Source: Spartobacteria bacterium
GTDB lineage: Bacteria; Verrucomicrobiota; Verrucomicrobiia; Chthoniobacterales; UBA6821
DNA length: 64,000 nt
Direction: 5' to 3'
Assembly (NCBI GenBank): GCA_947487385.1
Contig: CANKWU010000006.1
Span: forward strand, 38,897 to 102,896
Position 1 is the stretch's first letter. Every line of letters begins with the position of its first letter. The translations under genes and the position numbers were made by a program. The notes beneath the pieces were generated by a model, which did no database searches, was not told the DNA's origin, and saw only the letters and a program-made list of their open reading frames with translations. Positions 9,598-19,867 of this stretch are shown here, in pieces.

Positions 9598-10210
9598 TCT
9601 TCACCGCAATCCTGCCGATGGGATCTCCCTTCTCCCTGAAAATCGTCTCAAACTCGGTGACGGGCCTCTGCAGATCATCCTCCCATGAGGTCTCGATCCA
9701 TCCTCCATGCAAGCTGAGTTGATCCTTCATAGAGTCAAAATATCCGAGATGATCAGTCTGCAGGCGAAGAACGCCACCCGGTTTTAATTTGGTCACGGCG
9801 ACCTCTAAAAACGATACATGCACCAGTCTTCGGAACCAGTGACGACGCTTTGGCCAAGGATCGGGAAAAGAGACATGGAGAGTGTCGAGAAAGCCAGTTG
9901 GAATAAGCTCGTCGAGCGATTCCTTCCCCCACCCTCTCCAGAGAGCCGCATTAGAAATCCCTAGGCGCTCGATCTTCCTATTGCCACGCTTGACCCGATC
10001 GGAGATGCCTTCGATTCCAACGAAAAAAACCGTCGGATTAAGCAGAGCGCTCTCGGATAAGAATTTCCCTTTGGAAGCTCCAAAATCGCATTCCACCTTC
10101 TGAAAGGATCGCGATCTTAGCATAAGATCCTCCCTGGCTGCCCTAAGATCCTGATTGGGCGCCATTCGCCCGGGGGTCGGAATCACTTCGAGCTCAACCA
10201 TCCTGCCCAC
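9584..10210 (-). CDS. trmB: tRNA (guanine-N7-)-methyltransferase
   Basis: LEVDFGASKG-like SAM motif (VECDFGASKGKFL), VSFPDPWPKRRHWFRRLV and LRLQTDHLGYFD motifs. Confidence 0.9.
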   Translation of the reverse strand: MGRMVELEVIPTPGRMAPNQDLRAAREDLMLRSRSFQKVECDFGASKGKFLSESALLNPTVFFVGIEGISDRVKRGNRKIERLGISNAALWRGWGKESLDELIPTGFLDTLHVSFPDPWPKRRHWFRRLVHVSFLEVAVTKLKPGGVLRLQTDHLGYFDSMKDQLSLHGGWIETSWEDDLQRPVTEFETIFREKGDPIGRIAVKRLKG

Positions 10211-10213
10211 GAA

Positions 10214-11491
10214 TTAAGCGGCGTCCTTTTCCTGACGCCGTCGTATCAGAGCTGATTTCCTCCCCTCGACCACCGCTCGGTTGAGAGTCACTCCGGCAAA
10301 ATCCTCTCGATCAGGAGCCTCATACATGACATCCAGCATGATTTTCTCAAGAAGCGAGCGAAGAGCACGGGCCCCCGTCCCCTTCTTCAGGGCTGATTCT
10401 GCAAGGGCCACGAGGGCATCCTTGGTGACCGTGAGGGAAATGTCATCCATGGCCAGGAGCTTGGTGAATTGCTTGATCAGTGCATTTCTAGGCTCGGTGA
10501 GAATGCGCACCAACTCCTCTTCGTTGAGTTGCTGTAGTGTCGTCAGTACAGGAAGCCGTCCGATGAACTCGGGGATCATGCCGAATGACAGGAGATCCGC
10601 AGGTTCTACGAACTCAAGGATCATGAGTTCATCCATGGGTCCTTCTTCATTGTGCGACTTTGCATGAAAGCCGAGGGTCTTTCCCACGGTGCGTCTCTGG
10701 ATGATCTTGTCCAGTCCCACAAAAGCACCGCCACAGATAAAGAGGATATTCTGTGTGTTGAGCTGGATATACTCCTGCTGCGGATGCTTGCGTCCGCCCT
10801 GAGGAGGGACGTTGCATGTGGTGGCTTCAAGGATCTTGAGCAAGGCTTGCTGGACTCCCTCGCCGGAGACATCGCGCGTGATGGAGACATTGTCGGTCTT
10901 GCGTCCGATCTTGTCGATTTCGTCAATGTAGACGATGCCGATCTCGGCTTTCTTCACGTCGTAATCAGCATTCTGAAGCAGACGCAGGACGATGTTTTCA
11001 ACATCCTCACCGACATATCCCGCCTCGGTCAGTGTCGTGGCGTCAGCAATGCAGAAGGGAACATCAAGGATGCGGGCCAGCGTGCGTGCAAGCAGGGTTT
11101 TTCCTGAACCAGTCGGACCGATCAAGAGCACATTGCTTTTCTCGATCTCCACATCGGCAAGCCCCTCGGAGAGGAGTCCTGCTGAGAATCCTTCACGCTC
11201 CAGGGCAATGCGCTTGTAGTGATTATGAACCGCAACCGAGAGAGTGCGTTTGGCAAGGTCCTGACCAATGACATGGGCGTCAAGTTCCCGTCGGATCTCG
11301 GATGGCTTCGGAACCCTTAGTTCATGAGTGCGATGATCGCCACCCTCGACGATCTCCTTGTCCAGGATTCCCTTGCAGACCGTGATGCAGCTGTCGCAGA
11401 TGTAGACACCAGGGCCAGCAATGAGCTTGCGAACCTCGGCATGGCTCTTTCCACAGAAGGAGCACATCGTGAGGTTACTGGTTCTGGCCAT
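10214..11491 (-). CDS. clpX: ATP-dependent Clp protease ATP-binding subunit ClpX
   Basis: N-terminal CSFCGK...CDSC zinc finger, [15 protein letters not shown] Walker [20 protein letters not shown], and [19 protein letters not shown]. Confidence 0.97.
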   Translation of the reverse strand: MARTSNLTMCSFCGKSHAEVRKLIAGPGVYICDSCITVCKGILDKEIVEGGDHRTHELRVPKPSEIRRELDAHVIGQDLAKRTLSVAVHNHYKRIALEREGFSAGLLSEGLADVEIEKSNVLLIGPTGSGKTLLARTLARILDVPFCIADATTLTEAGYVGEDVENIVLRLLQNADYDVKKAEIGIVYIDEIDKIGRKTDNVSITRDVSGEGVQQALLKILEATTCNVPPQGGRKHPQQEYIQLNTQNILFICGGAFVGLDKIIQRRTVGKTLGFHAKSHNEEGPMDELMILEFVEPADLLSFGMIPEFIGRLPVLTTLQQLNEEELVRILTEPRNALIKQFTKLLAMDDISLTVTKDALVALAESALKKGTGARALRSLLEKIMLDVMYEAPDREDFAGVTLNRAVVEGRKSALIRRRQEKDAA

Positions 11492-11523
11492 AATAGAATC
11501 TCCCTCGATAAAACAGGGTTGGA

Positions 11524-12189
11524 TTACTCGACGGAATCCGTGGCCTTCTCGGGAGGATTCTTGAGTTCCTTGCGAGACTTTACCACTTCATCCACGATGC
11601 CATATTCCTTAGCCTCCTCCGCAGTCATGTAGTAATCACGATCAGCATCCTTACGGACCTGCTCCTCAGTCTTGCCTGTATTCTCTGCGATGATGCGGGC
11701 CAAGCGACGGTTCAGCTTGTACATGAACTCGACGCTGCGCTCCACGTCACTGGCAGTACCCTGAGCTCCGCCGGAGACCTGGTGGATCATGATGTCTGAA
11801 TTAGGTAGGGCAAATCTCTTTCCCTTGGTTCCAGAGCAGAGCAGGAAGGCCCCCATGCTAGCGGCCATTCCCATGCAGTAGGTGTTCACGTCACACGTGA
11901 CGAACTGCATCGTGTCATAGATCGCCAGACCCGCCGTGACAGAACCACCCGGGGAGTTGATGTAGATATGAATATCCTTCTTGGCATCCTCCATCTGAAG
12001 GAAGAGCAGCTGAGCAATCACCAGATTTGAGACATAATCGTCAATGCCCGAGCCAATGAAGATGATCCGGTCCTTGAGAAGACGGGAATAGATGTCGTAG
12101 CTACGCTCACCACGCCCGGTCTGCTCGACCACCATGGGGACAAGCATCGAGGATTGAGGACGGGAATTGGACATCATGCTAGTGGTCAT
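11524..12189 (-). CDS. clpP: ATP-dependent Clp protease proteolytic subunit ClpP
   Basis: [57 protein letters not shown] and [11 protein letters not shown]. Start is 12189 or 12174; the listed ORF extends into tig. Confidence 0.96.
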   Translation of the reverse strand: MTTSMMSNSRPQSSMLVPMVVEQTGRGERSYDIYSRLLKDRIIFIGSGIDDYVSNLVIAQLLFLQMEDAKKDIHIYINSPGGSVTAGLAIYDTMQFVTCDVNTYCMGMAASMGAFLLCSGTKGKRFALPNSDIMIHQVSGGAQGTASDVERSVEFMYKLNRRLARIIAENTGKTEEQVRKDADRDYYMTAEEAKEYGIVDEVVKSRKELKNPPEKATDSVE

Positions 12190-13576
12190 GCCCGCAACCG
12201 GGGCCATGGATATGGGGTTCTTCATCATGGGAATGGGTGAGTTCAGGATTGGCTGCGATCGGTTTCGGATCTTCTCCATTCACTCTAGCATGGGAGACGA
12301 CCACATCAAGGGCCTTGCCCAGAGAAATCTCCTCCTCGATCCCCGCAATGGCACGGTGTTTCTGAAGTTCCTTGAGAAGCTTCTGAGGAGTCATCTGATA
12401 ACGCTCGGCCATGTTGGTGATGCGCCAGGCGAGTTCCTCACGGGAAACCCTGATATCTTCCTTAACGACGATCTCGCCTAGGATAAAGTTCAGCTTCACC
12501 TTGTCGCCGGCACTCTGGCGGGCAGCGCCGAGAAGCTCCTCTTGATGAGATCGCAGCTCCTCCTCGCTCACGCCGCGCGACTGGTTCTCCTGAATGATTT
12601 GCTTAAGAATCGTGGAGCTCTCTTGCTGGACCATCGAGGAGGGAGCCTCGAAAGAGACCATCGAAAGCAGCTGCTTCACCGCTTCGCCACGGACCGAGCT
12701 GGCAAAGTTCTGAGTGGCATTCACAGTCAGACGCTCGCGGACCTGCTCACGGATCTGCTCCAGCGTGCTGCCAGGACTGAGCTTTGCGGCAAAAGTGTCG
12801 TCGAGTGGAGGAAGCTCACGCTCCTTGATCTCATGGAGGTTCACCTTGTAGGTCACCTTGTATCCACGCAGCTTCTCCTCGCCGAACTCTGTGGGGAAGC
12901 TGACCGAGCAGTCACGTATCTCACCGGGCTTCATGCTAACCATAGCGGCAGCAAGTCCTGGGATAGGACGATCCTCCTCAAGCTTGATCCAGAAATTCTT
13001 GCGGCCGAGATAAGTCGGCTGGAGATCGGGGTAGGTTTCGGCAAGCGTCTTTCCCTCAATGGAACCTTCGTAATCGAGAACCGCAAAATCCCCCATGGCA
13101 AGACCGCGTCCCTCGACGGTCTTGAACTCAGCGAGATCCCCGCGCAACCCATCCAGGAATTGCACGACTTGCTCCTCATCCACAACGGGCTTCTCGACCG
13201 TGATGGTCAGCCCCTTGTACTCAGGGAGATTCACCGGGGGGCGCACCACCACCGTGGCTGTGAAGCGAAGGGAGCGATCTCCCTCCAGCTTGATGTCACG
13301 GACATTCGGGCTCTGGACCGGGGAGAGCTTCTGTTCATTCAGCGCCTCTCGTACGGCGGCATCCAGCAACTTGCGGGTTACTTCCTGCTCGATATCCTGC
13401 CCATATTTCTTCTCGACGATGGCAAGAGGAGCCTTGCCCTTGCGGAAACCCGGAAGGTTGGCCTGTCGGCGGTACTCGTTGCCGACTTCCTTCCACTCCG
13501 ACTGGAAACGCTCGGGCGGAAGTTCAATGTGCAGGTCGACAATGCAGGTCTCTTTCTGTTCGGTGGTGACTTTCAT
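12179..13576 (-). CDS. tig: Trigger factor with His-rich C-terminal tail
   Basis: [59 protein letters not shown]; PPIase-like [15 protein letters not shown]; ends [18 protein letters not shown]. Confidence 0.95.
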   Translation of the reverse strand: MKVTTEQKETCIVDLHIELPPERFQSEWKEVGNEYRRQANLPGFRKGKAPLAIVEKKYGQDIEQEVTRKLLDAAVREALNEQKLSPVQSPNVRDIKLEGDRSLRFTATVVVRPPVNLPEYKGLTITVEKPVVDEEQVVQFLDGLRGDLAEFKTVEGRGLAMGDFAVLDYEGSIEGKTLAETYPDLQPTYLGRKNFWIKLEEDRPIPGLAAAMVSMKPGEIRDCSVSFPTEFGEEKLRGYKVTYKVNLHEIKERELPPLDDTFAAKLSPGSTLEQIREQVRERLTVNATQNFASSVRGEAVKQLLSMVSFEAPSSMVQQESSTILKQIIQENQSRGVSEEELRSHQEELLGAARQSAGDKVKLNFILGEIVVKEDIRVSREELAWRITNMAERYQMTPQKLLKELQKHRAIAGIEEEISLGKALDVVVSHARVNGEDPKPIAANPELTHSHDEEPHIHGPGCGHDH

Positions 13577-13652
13577 AATGAACGGAGAAGCAAAGCAGGG
13601 AGTCCCGCACCGAACAATCTCCAAAGGTGATTTTTTGGATTGCCGTAGGATC

Positions 13653-13740
13653 AATATGGAAATCAGGAACTCAAGAAGTGGGGAAAAACATGAAATTATA
13701 GATATCTTCTGATCTTTCCTGATTTCCTGAGTTCCATATT
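13653..13740. repeat. Imperfect inverted repeat (21-nt arms, 19/21 matching) in the tig/peptide-ABC intergenic region
   Basis: AATATGGAAATCAGGAACTCA (13653-13673) against the reverse complement of 13720-13740, AATATGGAACTCAGGAAATCA. Confidence 0.9.
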
Positions 13741-13762
13741 CTTTTTTTACTTATTTTTCACA

Positions 13763-15661
13763 ATGCGTTCCATCCGTCTCTTTCTCTACGGGATTCCAGC
13801 AGCACTTATCCTGTTGGTGGTGGCAGCCTTCGTGAACGCCTCCTTCCTCTCCGTCGCGAAGAAAAACGAGATGTCGATCGGTACAATCGGGGAACCTTCG
13901 ACCTTGAATCCAATCCAGCAGGCCGACTCGGCCTCGGGTCAGGTCGCTGGACTCATGTTCAACGGCCTTCTGAAGTACAATCAGGATCTCGAAGTGGTTG
14001 GCGATCTCGCCACGACATGGGATCTCTCCCAGGAGACAACCTTTCAATTCGCGACAGAAGAGGAAGCAACGACGGCCTGCGCAGCTCTGGACGGGATTTG
14101 CTGGGAAGTTCCCTTGAAAACATCACACGAGGGAAAGCTGTTGTTCATCCAACTGCAGGAGCCAGGACTGAAGACATCGGATGAACTTGAAAAAATCCTC
14201 CTTAAAAAGGGTCTTCATCCCCTCTCATTCCCCCCGCTCGAAAAAGAAGGCAAGGAGCGCCCGTTCAAGGCCGAACCCACCATTCGCTTCACCCTGCGCA
14301 AGGATGTCCATTGGCATGACGGGGCACCCTTCACCTCGGCTGATGTCGCTTTCACCTACCATGCGATCATGGATGCGCGGGTCGCCTCACCCAGCAGTTC
14401 GGACTTCGAATTGGTCTCCGCTTTAGAAACCCCGAATCCCTATTCCGTCGTCGTCCGCTACAAGAAGCCCTTCTCCCCCGCCCTACTAAGCTGGATGCAG
14501 AGCATTCTCCCGGCTCATCTGCTTGAGAAGGTGGAACCGGCCAAATGGGCCCAGATCTACAACCGCCATCCCATTGGAACCGGTCCCTTCAAGTTCGGAA
14601 ATTGGAAAACCAACGAGTACATTCGTCTCGTGAAAAACCCCGATTACTTTCGGGGATCCCCCTGGCTCGACTCCGTTGTCTTCCGCGTCCTACCCGATCC
14701 CCTAACCCTTCAACTCGCATTCCAGACCAAGCAGGTTGACTTCTGGGCCGTCGAGCCTTGGGCCGTGAAAGGAGTTGAGAATGACAAACGCTTCGACCTC
14801 TTCAGCTCGGCAGGCAACACGTACAACTACATCGGTTGGAATCTCGAACGTGTGATGTTCCAGGACCTTCGAGTCCGCAAAGCACTCGCCGAAGCCGTGA
14901 ATATCCCGCAGATGATCAAGTATATCCTTTACGGACGCGGCATACAGTCCACCGGAATCTTCACCCCTAAGATGTGGTTTTTTGACCCGAAGATTCAACC
15001 TCTTCCCTACGATCCCAAAGCCGCCGAGGCACTCCTTGACCAAGCCGGTTGGAAGGTTGGGACGGATGGCATCCGCATGAAGGATGGCAAGCGCCTCTCC
15101 TTCACCCTTCTGGCAAATAACGGTAACGAGGTCCGCCGCGACATCGCCACGCTTGTCCAGGATGACCTCAAGAAGATTGGTGTTGAGGTGAAGGTCGAAA
15201 TCTACGAATGGTCGGTCCTACTAAAGCGCTTTGTGAACAAAGGAGAGTTTGATGCCATCGTCCTAGGTTGGGGACTTGGCAACGATTTCGACCAGTATGC
15301 GATCTGGCATTCGAGTAAAACCCATCCGGAGGAACTGAACTTCGTCCATTACAAGGACCCCGAGGTCGATCATCTCCTGACCGATATCCGTCAAGAGTAC
15401 AGTCGCCCTGAGATTCTAAGGCTGGCCACCAAGCTCCAGCAAACGATCTATGCCGATCAACCCTACATTTTCCTCTTTGTGCCGGAAGGCACCTCCGTCA
15501 TGTGGAAGAACAGCTACCGAATCCGCCGTCCTGGATCCAAGCCAGGCGAATGGATCGACTCACCTGTCACCATGACCAAGGCTGGCTGGAACTACGATAT
15601 AGAGTGGTTCTATCGGCCCGAGTACATTCCGAAGATTCCAGCCACGCAGATAATTAAGTAA
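13763..15661 (+). CDS. Peptide ABC transporter substrate-binding protein (family 5)
   Basis: SIGTIGEPSTLNPIQQADSASGQVAGLMFNGLLKYNQDLEVVGDLATTWDLS, VHWHDGAPFTSADVAFTY and IGTGPFKFGNWKTNEYIRLVKNPDYF. Confidence 0.94.
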   Translation: MRSIRLFLYGIPAALILLVVAAFVNASFLSVAKKNEMSIGTIGEPSTLNPIQQADSASGQVAGLMFNGLLKYNQDLEVVGDLATTWDLSQETTFQFATEEEATTACAALDGICWEVPLKTSHEGKLLFIQLQEPGLKTSDELEKILLKKGLHPLSFPPLEKEGKERPFKAEPTIRFTLRKDVHWHDGAPFTSADVAFTYHAIMDARVASPSSSDFELVSALETPNPYSVVVRYKKPFSPALLSWMQSILPAHLLEKVEPAKWAQIYNRHPIGTGPFKFGNWKTNEYIRLVKNPDYFRGSPWLDSVVFRVLPDPLTLQLAFQTKQVDFWAVEPWAVKGVENDKRFDLFSSAGNTYNYIGWNLERVMFQDLRVRKALAEAVNIPQMIKYILYGRGIQSTGIFTPKMWFFDPKIQPLPYDPKAAEALLDQAGWKVGTDGIRMKDGKRLSFTLLANNGNEVRRDIATLVQDDLKKIGVEVKVEIYEWSVLLKRFVNKGEFDAIVLGWGLGNDFDQYAIWHSSKTHPEELNFVHYKDPEVDHLLTDIRQEYSRPEILRLATKLQQTIYADQPYIFLFVPEGTSVMWKNSYRIRRPGSKPGEWIDSPVTMTKAGWNYDIEWFYRPEYIPKIPATQIIK

Positions 15662-15676
15662 ACACGAACCGACGCC

Positions 15677-16639
15677 ATGATCTCTTTTATCATCCGCCGT
15701 CTCGCTCTCAGCGTGGTGATGCTCTTTATCATCAGCATCATTTCGTTCTTCATCATTACTCTCACTCCGGGTAGCCCCTATCCATGGGGCGAGCTGAACC
15801 CCAAGATTTCGGCCGAAGTGAAAGCCAATTTTCGCAAGAAGTTCCACCTCGACCGCCCCCTCCACGAGCAATACGCGCTTATTGTTCGGGATCTCTTCAC
15901 GGGCAATTTGCGCAGCATCAAGGACGACCGCCCCGTCATGTCGCGAATCCTGGAACGACTGCCGGCCACCGTGGCGCTGAACATCACCTCCATCGTGATC
16001 TCGCTCTCTTTCGGAACCCTTCTGGGAGTCACTGCAGCGCGCTTCCACGGGCATTGGCAAGATGCCTTGGGCTCCATCATCGCCTTTCTCTTCATCGCCT
16101 TGCCCGGATTCTGGATCACCTACGTGGTAGTGATTGCCCTAGTGAAGGGATTTGGCGTCCCCATCCTCGGAACCCACAGCTACGGCATCGAATTTCCGAA
16201 TACCCTTGCCTCGGGACTCGATACCCTCTGGCACCTTCTTCTTCCGGCCACGATCCTGGCGCTCGGGGGTATCGCTTCGCAATCACGCTATCTCCGGGCC
16301 ACGATGATCGAATCATTGCGCGAGGACTACATCCGGACGGCACGCTCCAAAGGACTTTCCGAGGAGGTCGTTCTCTACAAGCATGCCCTCCGCAACTCCA
16401 TTCGTCCGATCATCGCCGGAATCGGCATGCTCCTGCCGGCTCTGATCGGAGGTGCCGTTGTTATCGAAACGATCTTTGCTTATCCGGGCATGGGACGACT
16501 CGGCTACGAGGCCGTCCTGGAACGTGACTACCCCATGCTGGTAGCCTTGAACTTCGTTGTGGCGGCACTCGTTCTGCTTGGCAATCTGATCTCGGATCTT
16601 CTTGCGGCGGCCGTCGACCCACGCGTACGCCTCGAATAA
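15677..16639 (+). CDS. Peptide ABC transporter permease (DppB/OppB type)
   Basis: MISFIIRRLALSVVMLFIISIISFFIITLTPGSP, the EAA-like loop LREDYIRTARSKGLSEEVVLYKHALRNSIRPI and VVIETIFAYPGMGRLGYEAVLERDYP. Confidence 0.95.
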   Translation: MISFIIRRLALSVVMLFIISIISFFIITLTPGSPYPWGELNPKISAEVKANFRKKFHLDRPLHEQYALIVRDLFTGNLRSIKDDRPVMSRILERLPATVALNITSIVISLSFGTLLGVTAARFHGHWQDALGSIIAFLFIALPGFWITYVVVIALVKGFGVPILGTHSYGIEFPNTLASGLDTLWHLLLPATILALGGIASQSRYLRATMIESLREDYIRTARSKGLSEEVVLYKHALRNSIRPIIAGIGMLLPALIGGAVVIETIFAYPGMGRLGYEAVLERDYPMLVALNFVVAALVLLGNLISDLLAAAVDPRVRLE

Positions 16640-16643
16640 AACC

Positions 16644-17519
16644 ATGCAAGGCACCCAACCGCTCACCGAGACTCCGACAACACGGGTGCTCCGTCGCTTC
16701 TGGGCGAATCCGGTAACGATTCCCTCGGTTGTGATCATCCTCTTTTTTACATTTATAGCCGGAGGCACGTTCCTTCTCTCTGCCATGGGGTACGATTGGC
16801 CCTACAATCCAAACCAGACGAACCTCGAGCTAAAACTTCTCCCCCCCTCATCACAGCACTGGATGGGAACCGACAATCTCGGAAGGGATGTCCTCTCACG
16901 AATGATGCACGGAGCCTCGATCTCCCTTACTGTGGGCTTGGTCGCCGTGGCCGTATCTCTCGGCATCGGCATGGTGGTGGGTGCCATCGCGGGCTACTTC
17001 GGCGGCATAATCGACCAGATCCTGATGCGGGCGGTCGACGCCCTCCTCTGCTTCCCGACCTTCTTCCTGATCCTCACCGTAGTGGCACTGCTAGGACCAA
17101 GCCTCCTAAATATAGTCGTCGTGATCGGCTTGGTAAGCTGGACAGGGACGGCTCGTCTTGTCCGTAGTGAATTCCTGACACTCAGGGAGACGGAATATGT
17201 GAAGAGTGCCCGCGTTCTGGGGCAGAATGCCTGGCACATCATCACTCGCCACATCCTGCCTAATGCCGCTGCGCCGATTCTCGTGACGGCAGTGCTCGGG
17301 ATCCCCGATGCGATCCTTCAGGAAGCAGGTCTGAGCTTCCTTGGATTTGGAGTCCAGCCACCTCAGGCAACCTGGGGAAACATCATCGCCGATGGAAAAA
17401 CCTATCTCCTGGATGCTTGGTGGCTGAACCTTTTTCCGGGACTCGCCATCCTGATAGCCTCGCTATCATTCTATCTTGCAGGCGACGCATTCCGCGAGGC
17501 GGCAGAATCCAGAGGCTGA
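16644..17519 (+). CDS. Peptide ABC transporter permease (DppC/OppC type)
   Basis: HWMGTDNLGRDVLSRMMHGASISLTVGL, TETEYVKSARVLGQNAWHIITRHILPN and EAGLSFLGFGVQPPQATWGNII. Confidence 0.95.
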   Translation: MQGTQPLTETPTTRVLRRFWANPVTIPSVVIILFFTFIAGGTFLLSAMGYDWPYNPNQTNLELKLLPPSSQHWMGTDNLGRDVLSRMMHGASISLTVGLVAVAVSLGIGMVVGAIAGYFGGIIDQILMRAVDALLCFPTFFLILTVVALLGPSLLNIVVVIGLVSWTGTARLVRSEFLTLRETEYVKSARVLGQNAWHIITRHILPNAAAPILVTAVLGIPDAILQEAGLSFLGFGVQPPQATWGNIIADGKTYLLDAWWLNLFPGLAILIASLSFYLAGDAFREAAESRG

Positions 17520-17524
17520 TATCT

Positions 17525-18343
17525 ATGCTCAAAATCGAAAACCTCCAAATTGGATTTGCCACTCCCAATGGCATTTCCCCCGCACTCAAGAGCGTCTCAC
17601 TCGAGATTGGTCGAGGAGAGACCCTTGCAATCGTGGGTGAGAGCGGTAGCGGCAAGAGCGTCACCGCCCTAGCCATCACACGCCTCCTGCCGACACCACC
17701 AGCTGTTTATCAGTCCGGAAGCATCATGTTTGAGGGACGAGATTTGCTCGCGGCCTCCGATGCGGAATTGCGCAAAGTACGCGGGGGCAAGATCGCTTAT
17801 ATCTTTCAGGAACCTTCCACCTCGCTGAATCCCGTCTATTCCATCCGCAGCCAGATGGCCGAGATGATCCAGCTTCACCGCCCTGACGTGACCGATATCA
17901 ATGCCGAGATCATTCGCTGGCTCGATGCCGTTGGCATTGTTGATCCTTCGACGCGACTCCATGACTATCCCCATCAACTCAGTGGAGGGATGCAGCAGCG
18001 CGTCATGATCGCCATGGCTCTCTCGGCGAGACCGGATCTGCTGATCGCCGACGAACCGACCACCGCCCTGGATGTTACAATCCAGAAGCAGATCCTCGAC
18101 AAACTACGCGAACTCCAACGCGATCTCAATATGGCCGTGATGCTCATCACCCATAACTTTGCCATCATCCGTGGCCTCGCTCGTCACGTGGCTGTAATGT
18201 ACCGGGGAGAGATCGTCGAATATGGTGAAACCGAGCAGGTGCTCAAGAATCCCCAGCACCCCTACACCAAGGCCCTGATCGCCTGCATTCCGAGACTAGG
18301 TGACCACAGGCACAGACTTCCCACCATCGACTCAAATTTCTAG
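17525..18343 (+). CDS. Peptide ABC transporter ATP-binding protein (DppD/OppD type)
   Basis: Walker [44 protein letters not shown] and C-terminal [15 protein letters not shown]. Confidence 0.95.
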   Translation: MLKIENLQIGFATPNGISPALKSVSLEIGRGETLAIVGESGSGKSVTALAITRLLPTPPAVYQSGSIMFEGRDLLAASDAELRKVRGGKIAYIFQEPSTSLNPVYSIRSQMAEMIQLHRPDVTDINAEIIRWLDAVGIVDPSTRLHDYPHQLSGGMQQRVMIAMALSARPDLLIADEPTTALDVTIQKQILDKLRELQRDLNMAVMLITHNFAIIRGLARHVAVMYRGEIVEYGETEQVLKNPQHPYTKALIACIPRLGDHRHRLPTIDSNF

Positions 18344-18345
18344 GA

Positions 18346-18732
18346 ATGATACCCCGTTATAACGATCTGGCCGCCAACGAGAGGACATACCTGGCCTGGA
18401 TGCGGACGGCGCTGGCCCTTATCGCCTTCGGATTCTTACTAGAACGCTTTGACCTGCTGGTCCGTTATTTGGCTAAGAGTATAAGCGAAGGCAAGATCCC
18501 TCTAACGCCTCCCGGTTCCCTTATCGGCCGCGAAGCAGGTATTATTTTAGCGGCACTGGGACTCCTGATCATGCTTATCTCCACATGGCGCTTCGTCCTC
18601 ACCACTCGCAGGCTTAAAAGCGAGAAAGAAGAAACTTACAACATCCTCAGCGTCCTGATCACAGGCGGGATTTTTATCCTCCTCGCCGTTTTTGTTCTCC
18701 TTTACATCAGCAGGTTTTTGAATCTGAGTTGA
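18346..18732 (+). CDS. DUF202 (YidH-like) membrane protein
   Basis: NDLAANERTYLAWMRTALALIAFGFLLERF is the DUF202 signature; three hydrophobic segments. Confidence 0.85.
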   Translation: MIPRYNDLAANERTYLAWMRTALALIAFGFLLERFDLLVRYLAKSISEGKIPLTPPGSLIGREAGIILAALGLLIMLISTWRFVLTTRRLKSEKEETYNILSVLITGGIFILLAVFVLLYISRFLNLS

Positions 18733-18851
18733 GAAAGGGTTTCATGACCGAGTCCTGATTATTGAGGATTTTTCCTGCTGACCGACCTCCCATGAATGAA
18801 AGGAGAAGAAAATCAGCTAGCGTATTCATACTCACAAGGTAAATTCCCTAC

Positions 18852-19232
18852 ATGAAGAAACATCTCCTCCTGGCCGCTTCCCTTCTCTTCACTCTGAATG
18901 CCTTTGCCGGCTCCTTCCCGGACATCAGCCTCACTGATCTCAAGTCGGATATCGCCGCCAAGAAGGTGACCCTGCTCGATGTGAACGGTCCCGTCTCCTA
19001 TGCCAACGGCCATATTCCGGGTGCCATCGACTACACAGCCCACACTGCCGATCTCGCTAAATTCCTGCCAGCCGACAAGTCCTCTCTGATTGTCGCCTAC
19101 TGCGGCAGTGAGCATTGCGGCGCCTATGCCCGTGCTGCGGAAGCCGCAAAGAAACTCGGCTACACGAATGTCCAGCACTTCAAGCCTGGCATCGCGGGCT
19201 GGAAGGCGTCTGGAGAGCCAACGGAAAAATAA
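18852..19232 (+). CDS. Exported rhodanese-like domain protein
   Basis: Signal peptide MKKHLLLAASLLFTLNAFA; rhodanese pattern VTLLDVNGPVSYANGHIPGAIDY...IVAYCGSEHCGAYARAAEAAKKLGY. Confidence 0.9.
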   Translation: MKKHLLLAASLLFTLNAFAGSFPDISLTDLKSDIAAKKVTLLDVNGPVSYANGHIPGAIDYTAHTADLAKFLPADKSSLIVAYCGSEHCGAYARAAEAAKKLGYTNVQHFKPGIAGWKASGEPTEK

Positions 19233-19242
19233 TTTTCTCCCC

Positions 19243-19795
19243 TTATTCAGGAGGAGAAGAAACCGCATTTAAGTTGGCGCTCTTGGAGCTCTTAATGAAA
19301 TGAGTGCTGCTTTGAAGATCTCGGAGGAGACCATCACTCATACCGTAGTTGCAGCCGTGAAGTGAAAGCTCCGGTTTTCTTTCCCATGCATCACGCACCA
19401 CTGCGGCCTGAATATATTTGCAACCTACTAGATGACATTGAGTTAGCAGAGATGATTCAGCGCGATTATCTCGTCCTGCCATCCCGAAAAGAAAGTCTGA
19501 TGTTTCTGAAGCACATCATCCACGTGGCGTAGCTGACTGTCGGCAAGGCCCACGTGGTCACCTCAAGGCGTGGCATGGACACCACCACATCCGTAGTGAC
19601 CGCAGACAATGATTTGCTTCACCCTCAGGACATCAACGGGGAGTCTATCACTAAAAGGCTGTTGAAATCGATGGGCACAACCACATTGGCCACGTTGCGG
19701 TGAACTAAGATTTCTCTAGGAACAAGACCAACCAACTCCTCTGCAGGAACGCGACTTTCAGCGCATCCGATCCAGAGATATTCGGAACGCTGCTA
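19243..19795 (-). pseudogene. Degenerate beta-carbonic anhydrase (frameshifts/in-frame stops, 5' end missing)
   Basis: Reverse strand from about 19785: [47 protein letters not shown], then VKQIIVCGHYGCGGVHAT, a stop, and in a shifted frame VGCKYIQAAVVRDAWERKPELSLHGCNYGMSDGLLRDL. These follow the canonical order of beta-CA motifs across several frames. Confidence 0.88.
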
Positions 19796-19867
19796 AACGG
19801 CTAGGTCCAGCCCTTCACACTCTTCAACCTATCTCCTAAATCCTATCTCTTCCCAAACCTCCATCTT

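Noticed and set aside
12542-13630. 362-aa plus-strand ORF, long for a spurious ORF
   Set aside because: Fully antisense to trigger factor, which has clear homology motifs; the Leu/Arg-rich composition is typical of antisense frames.
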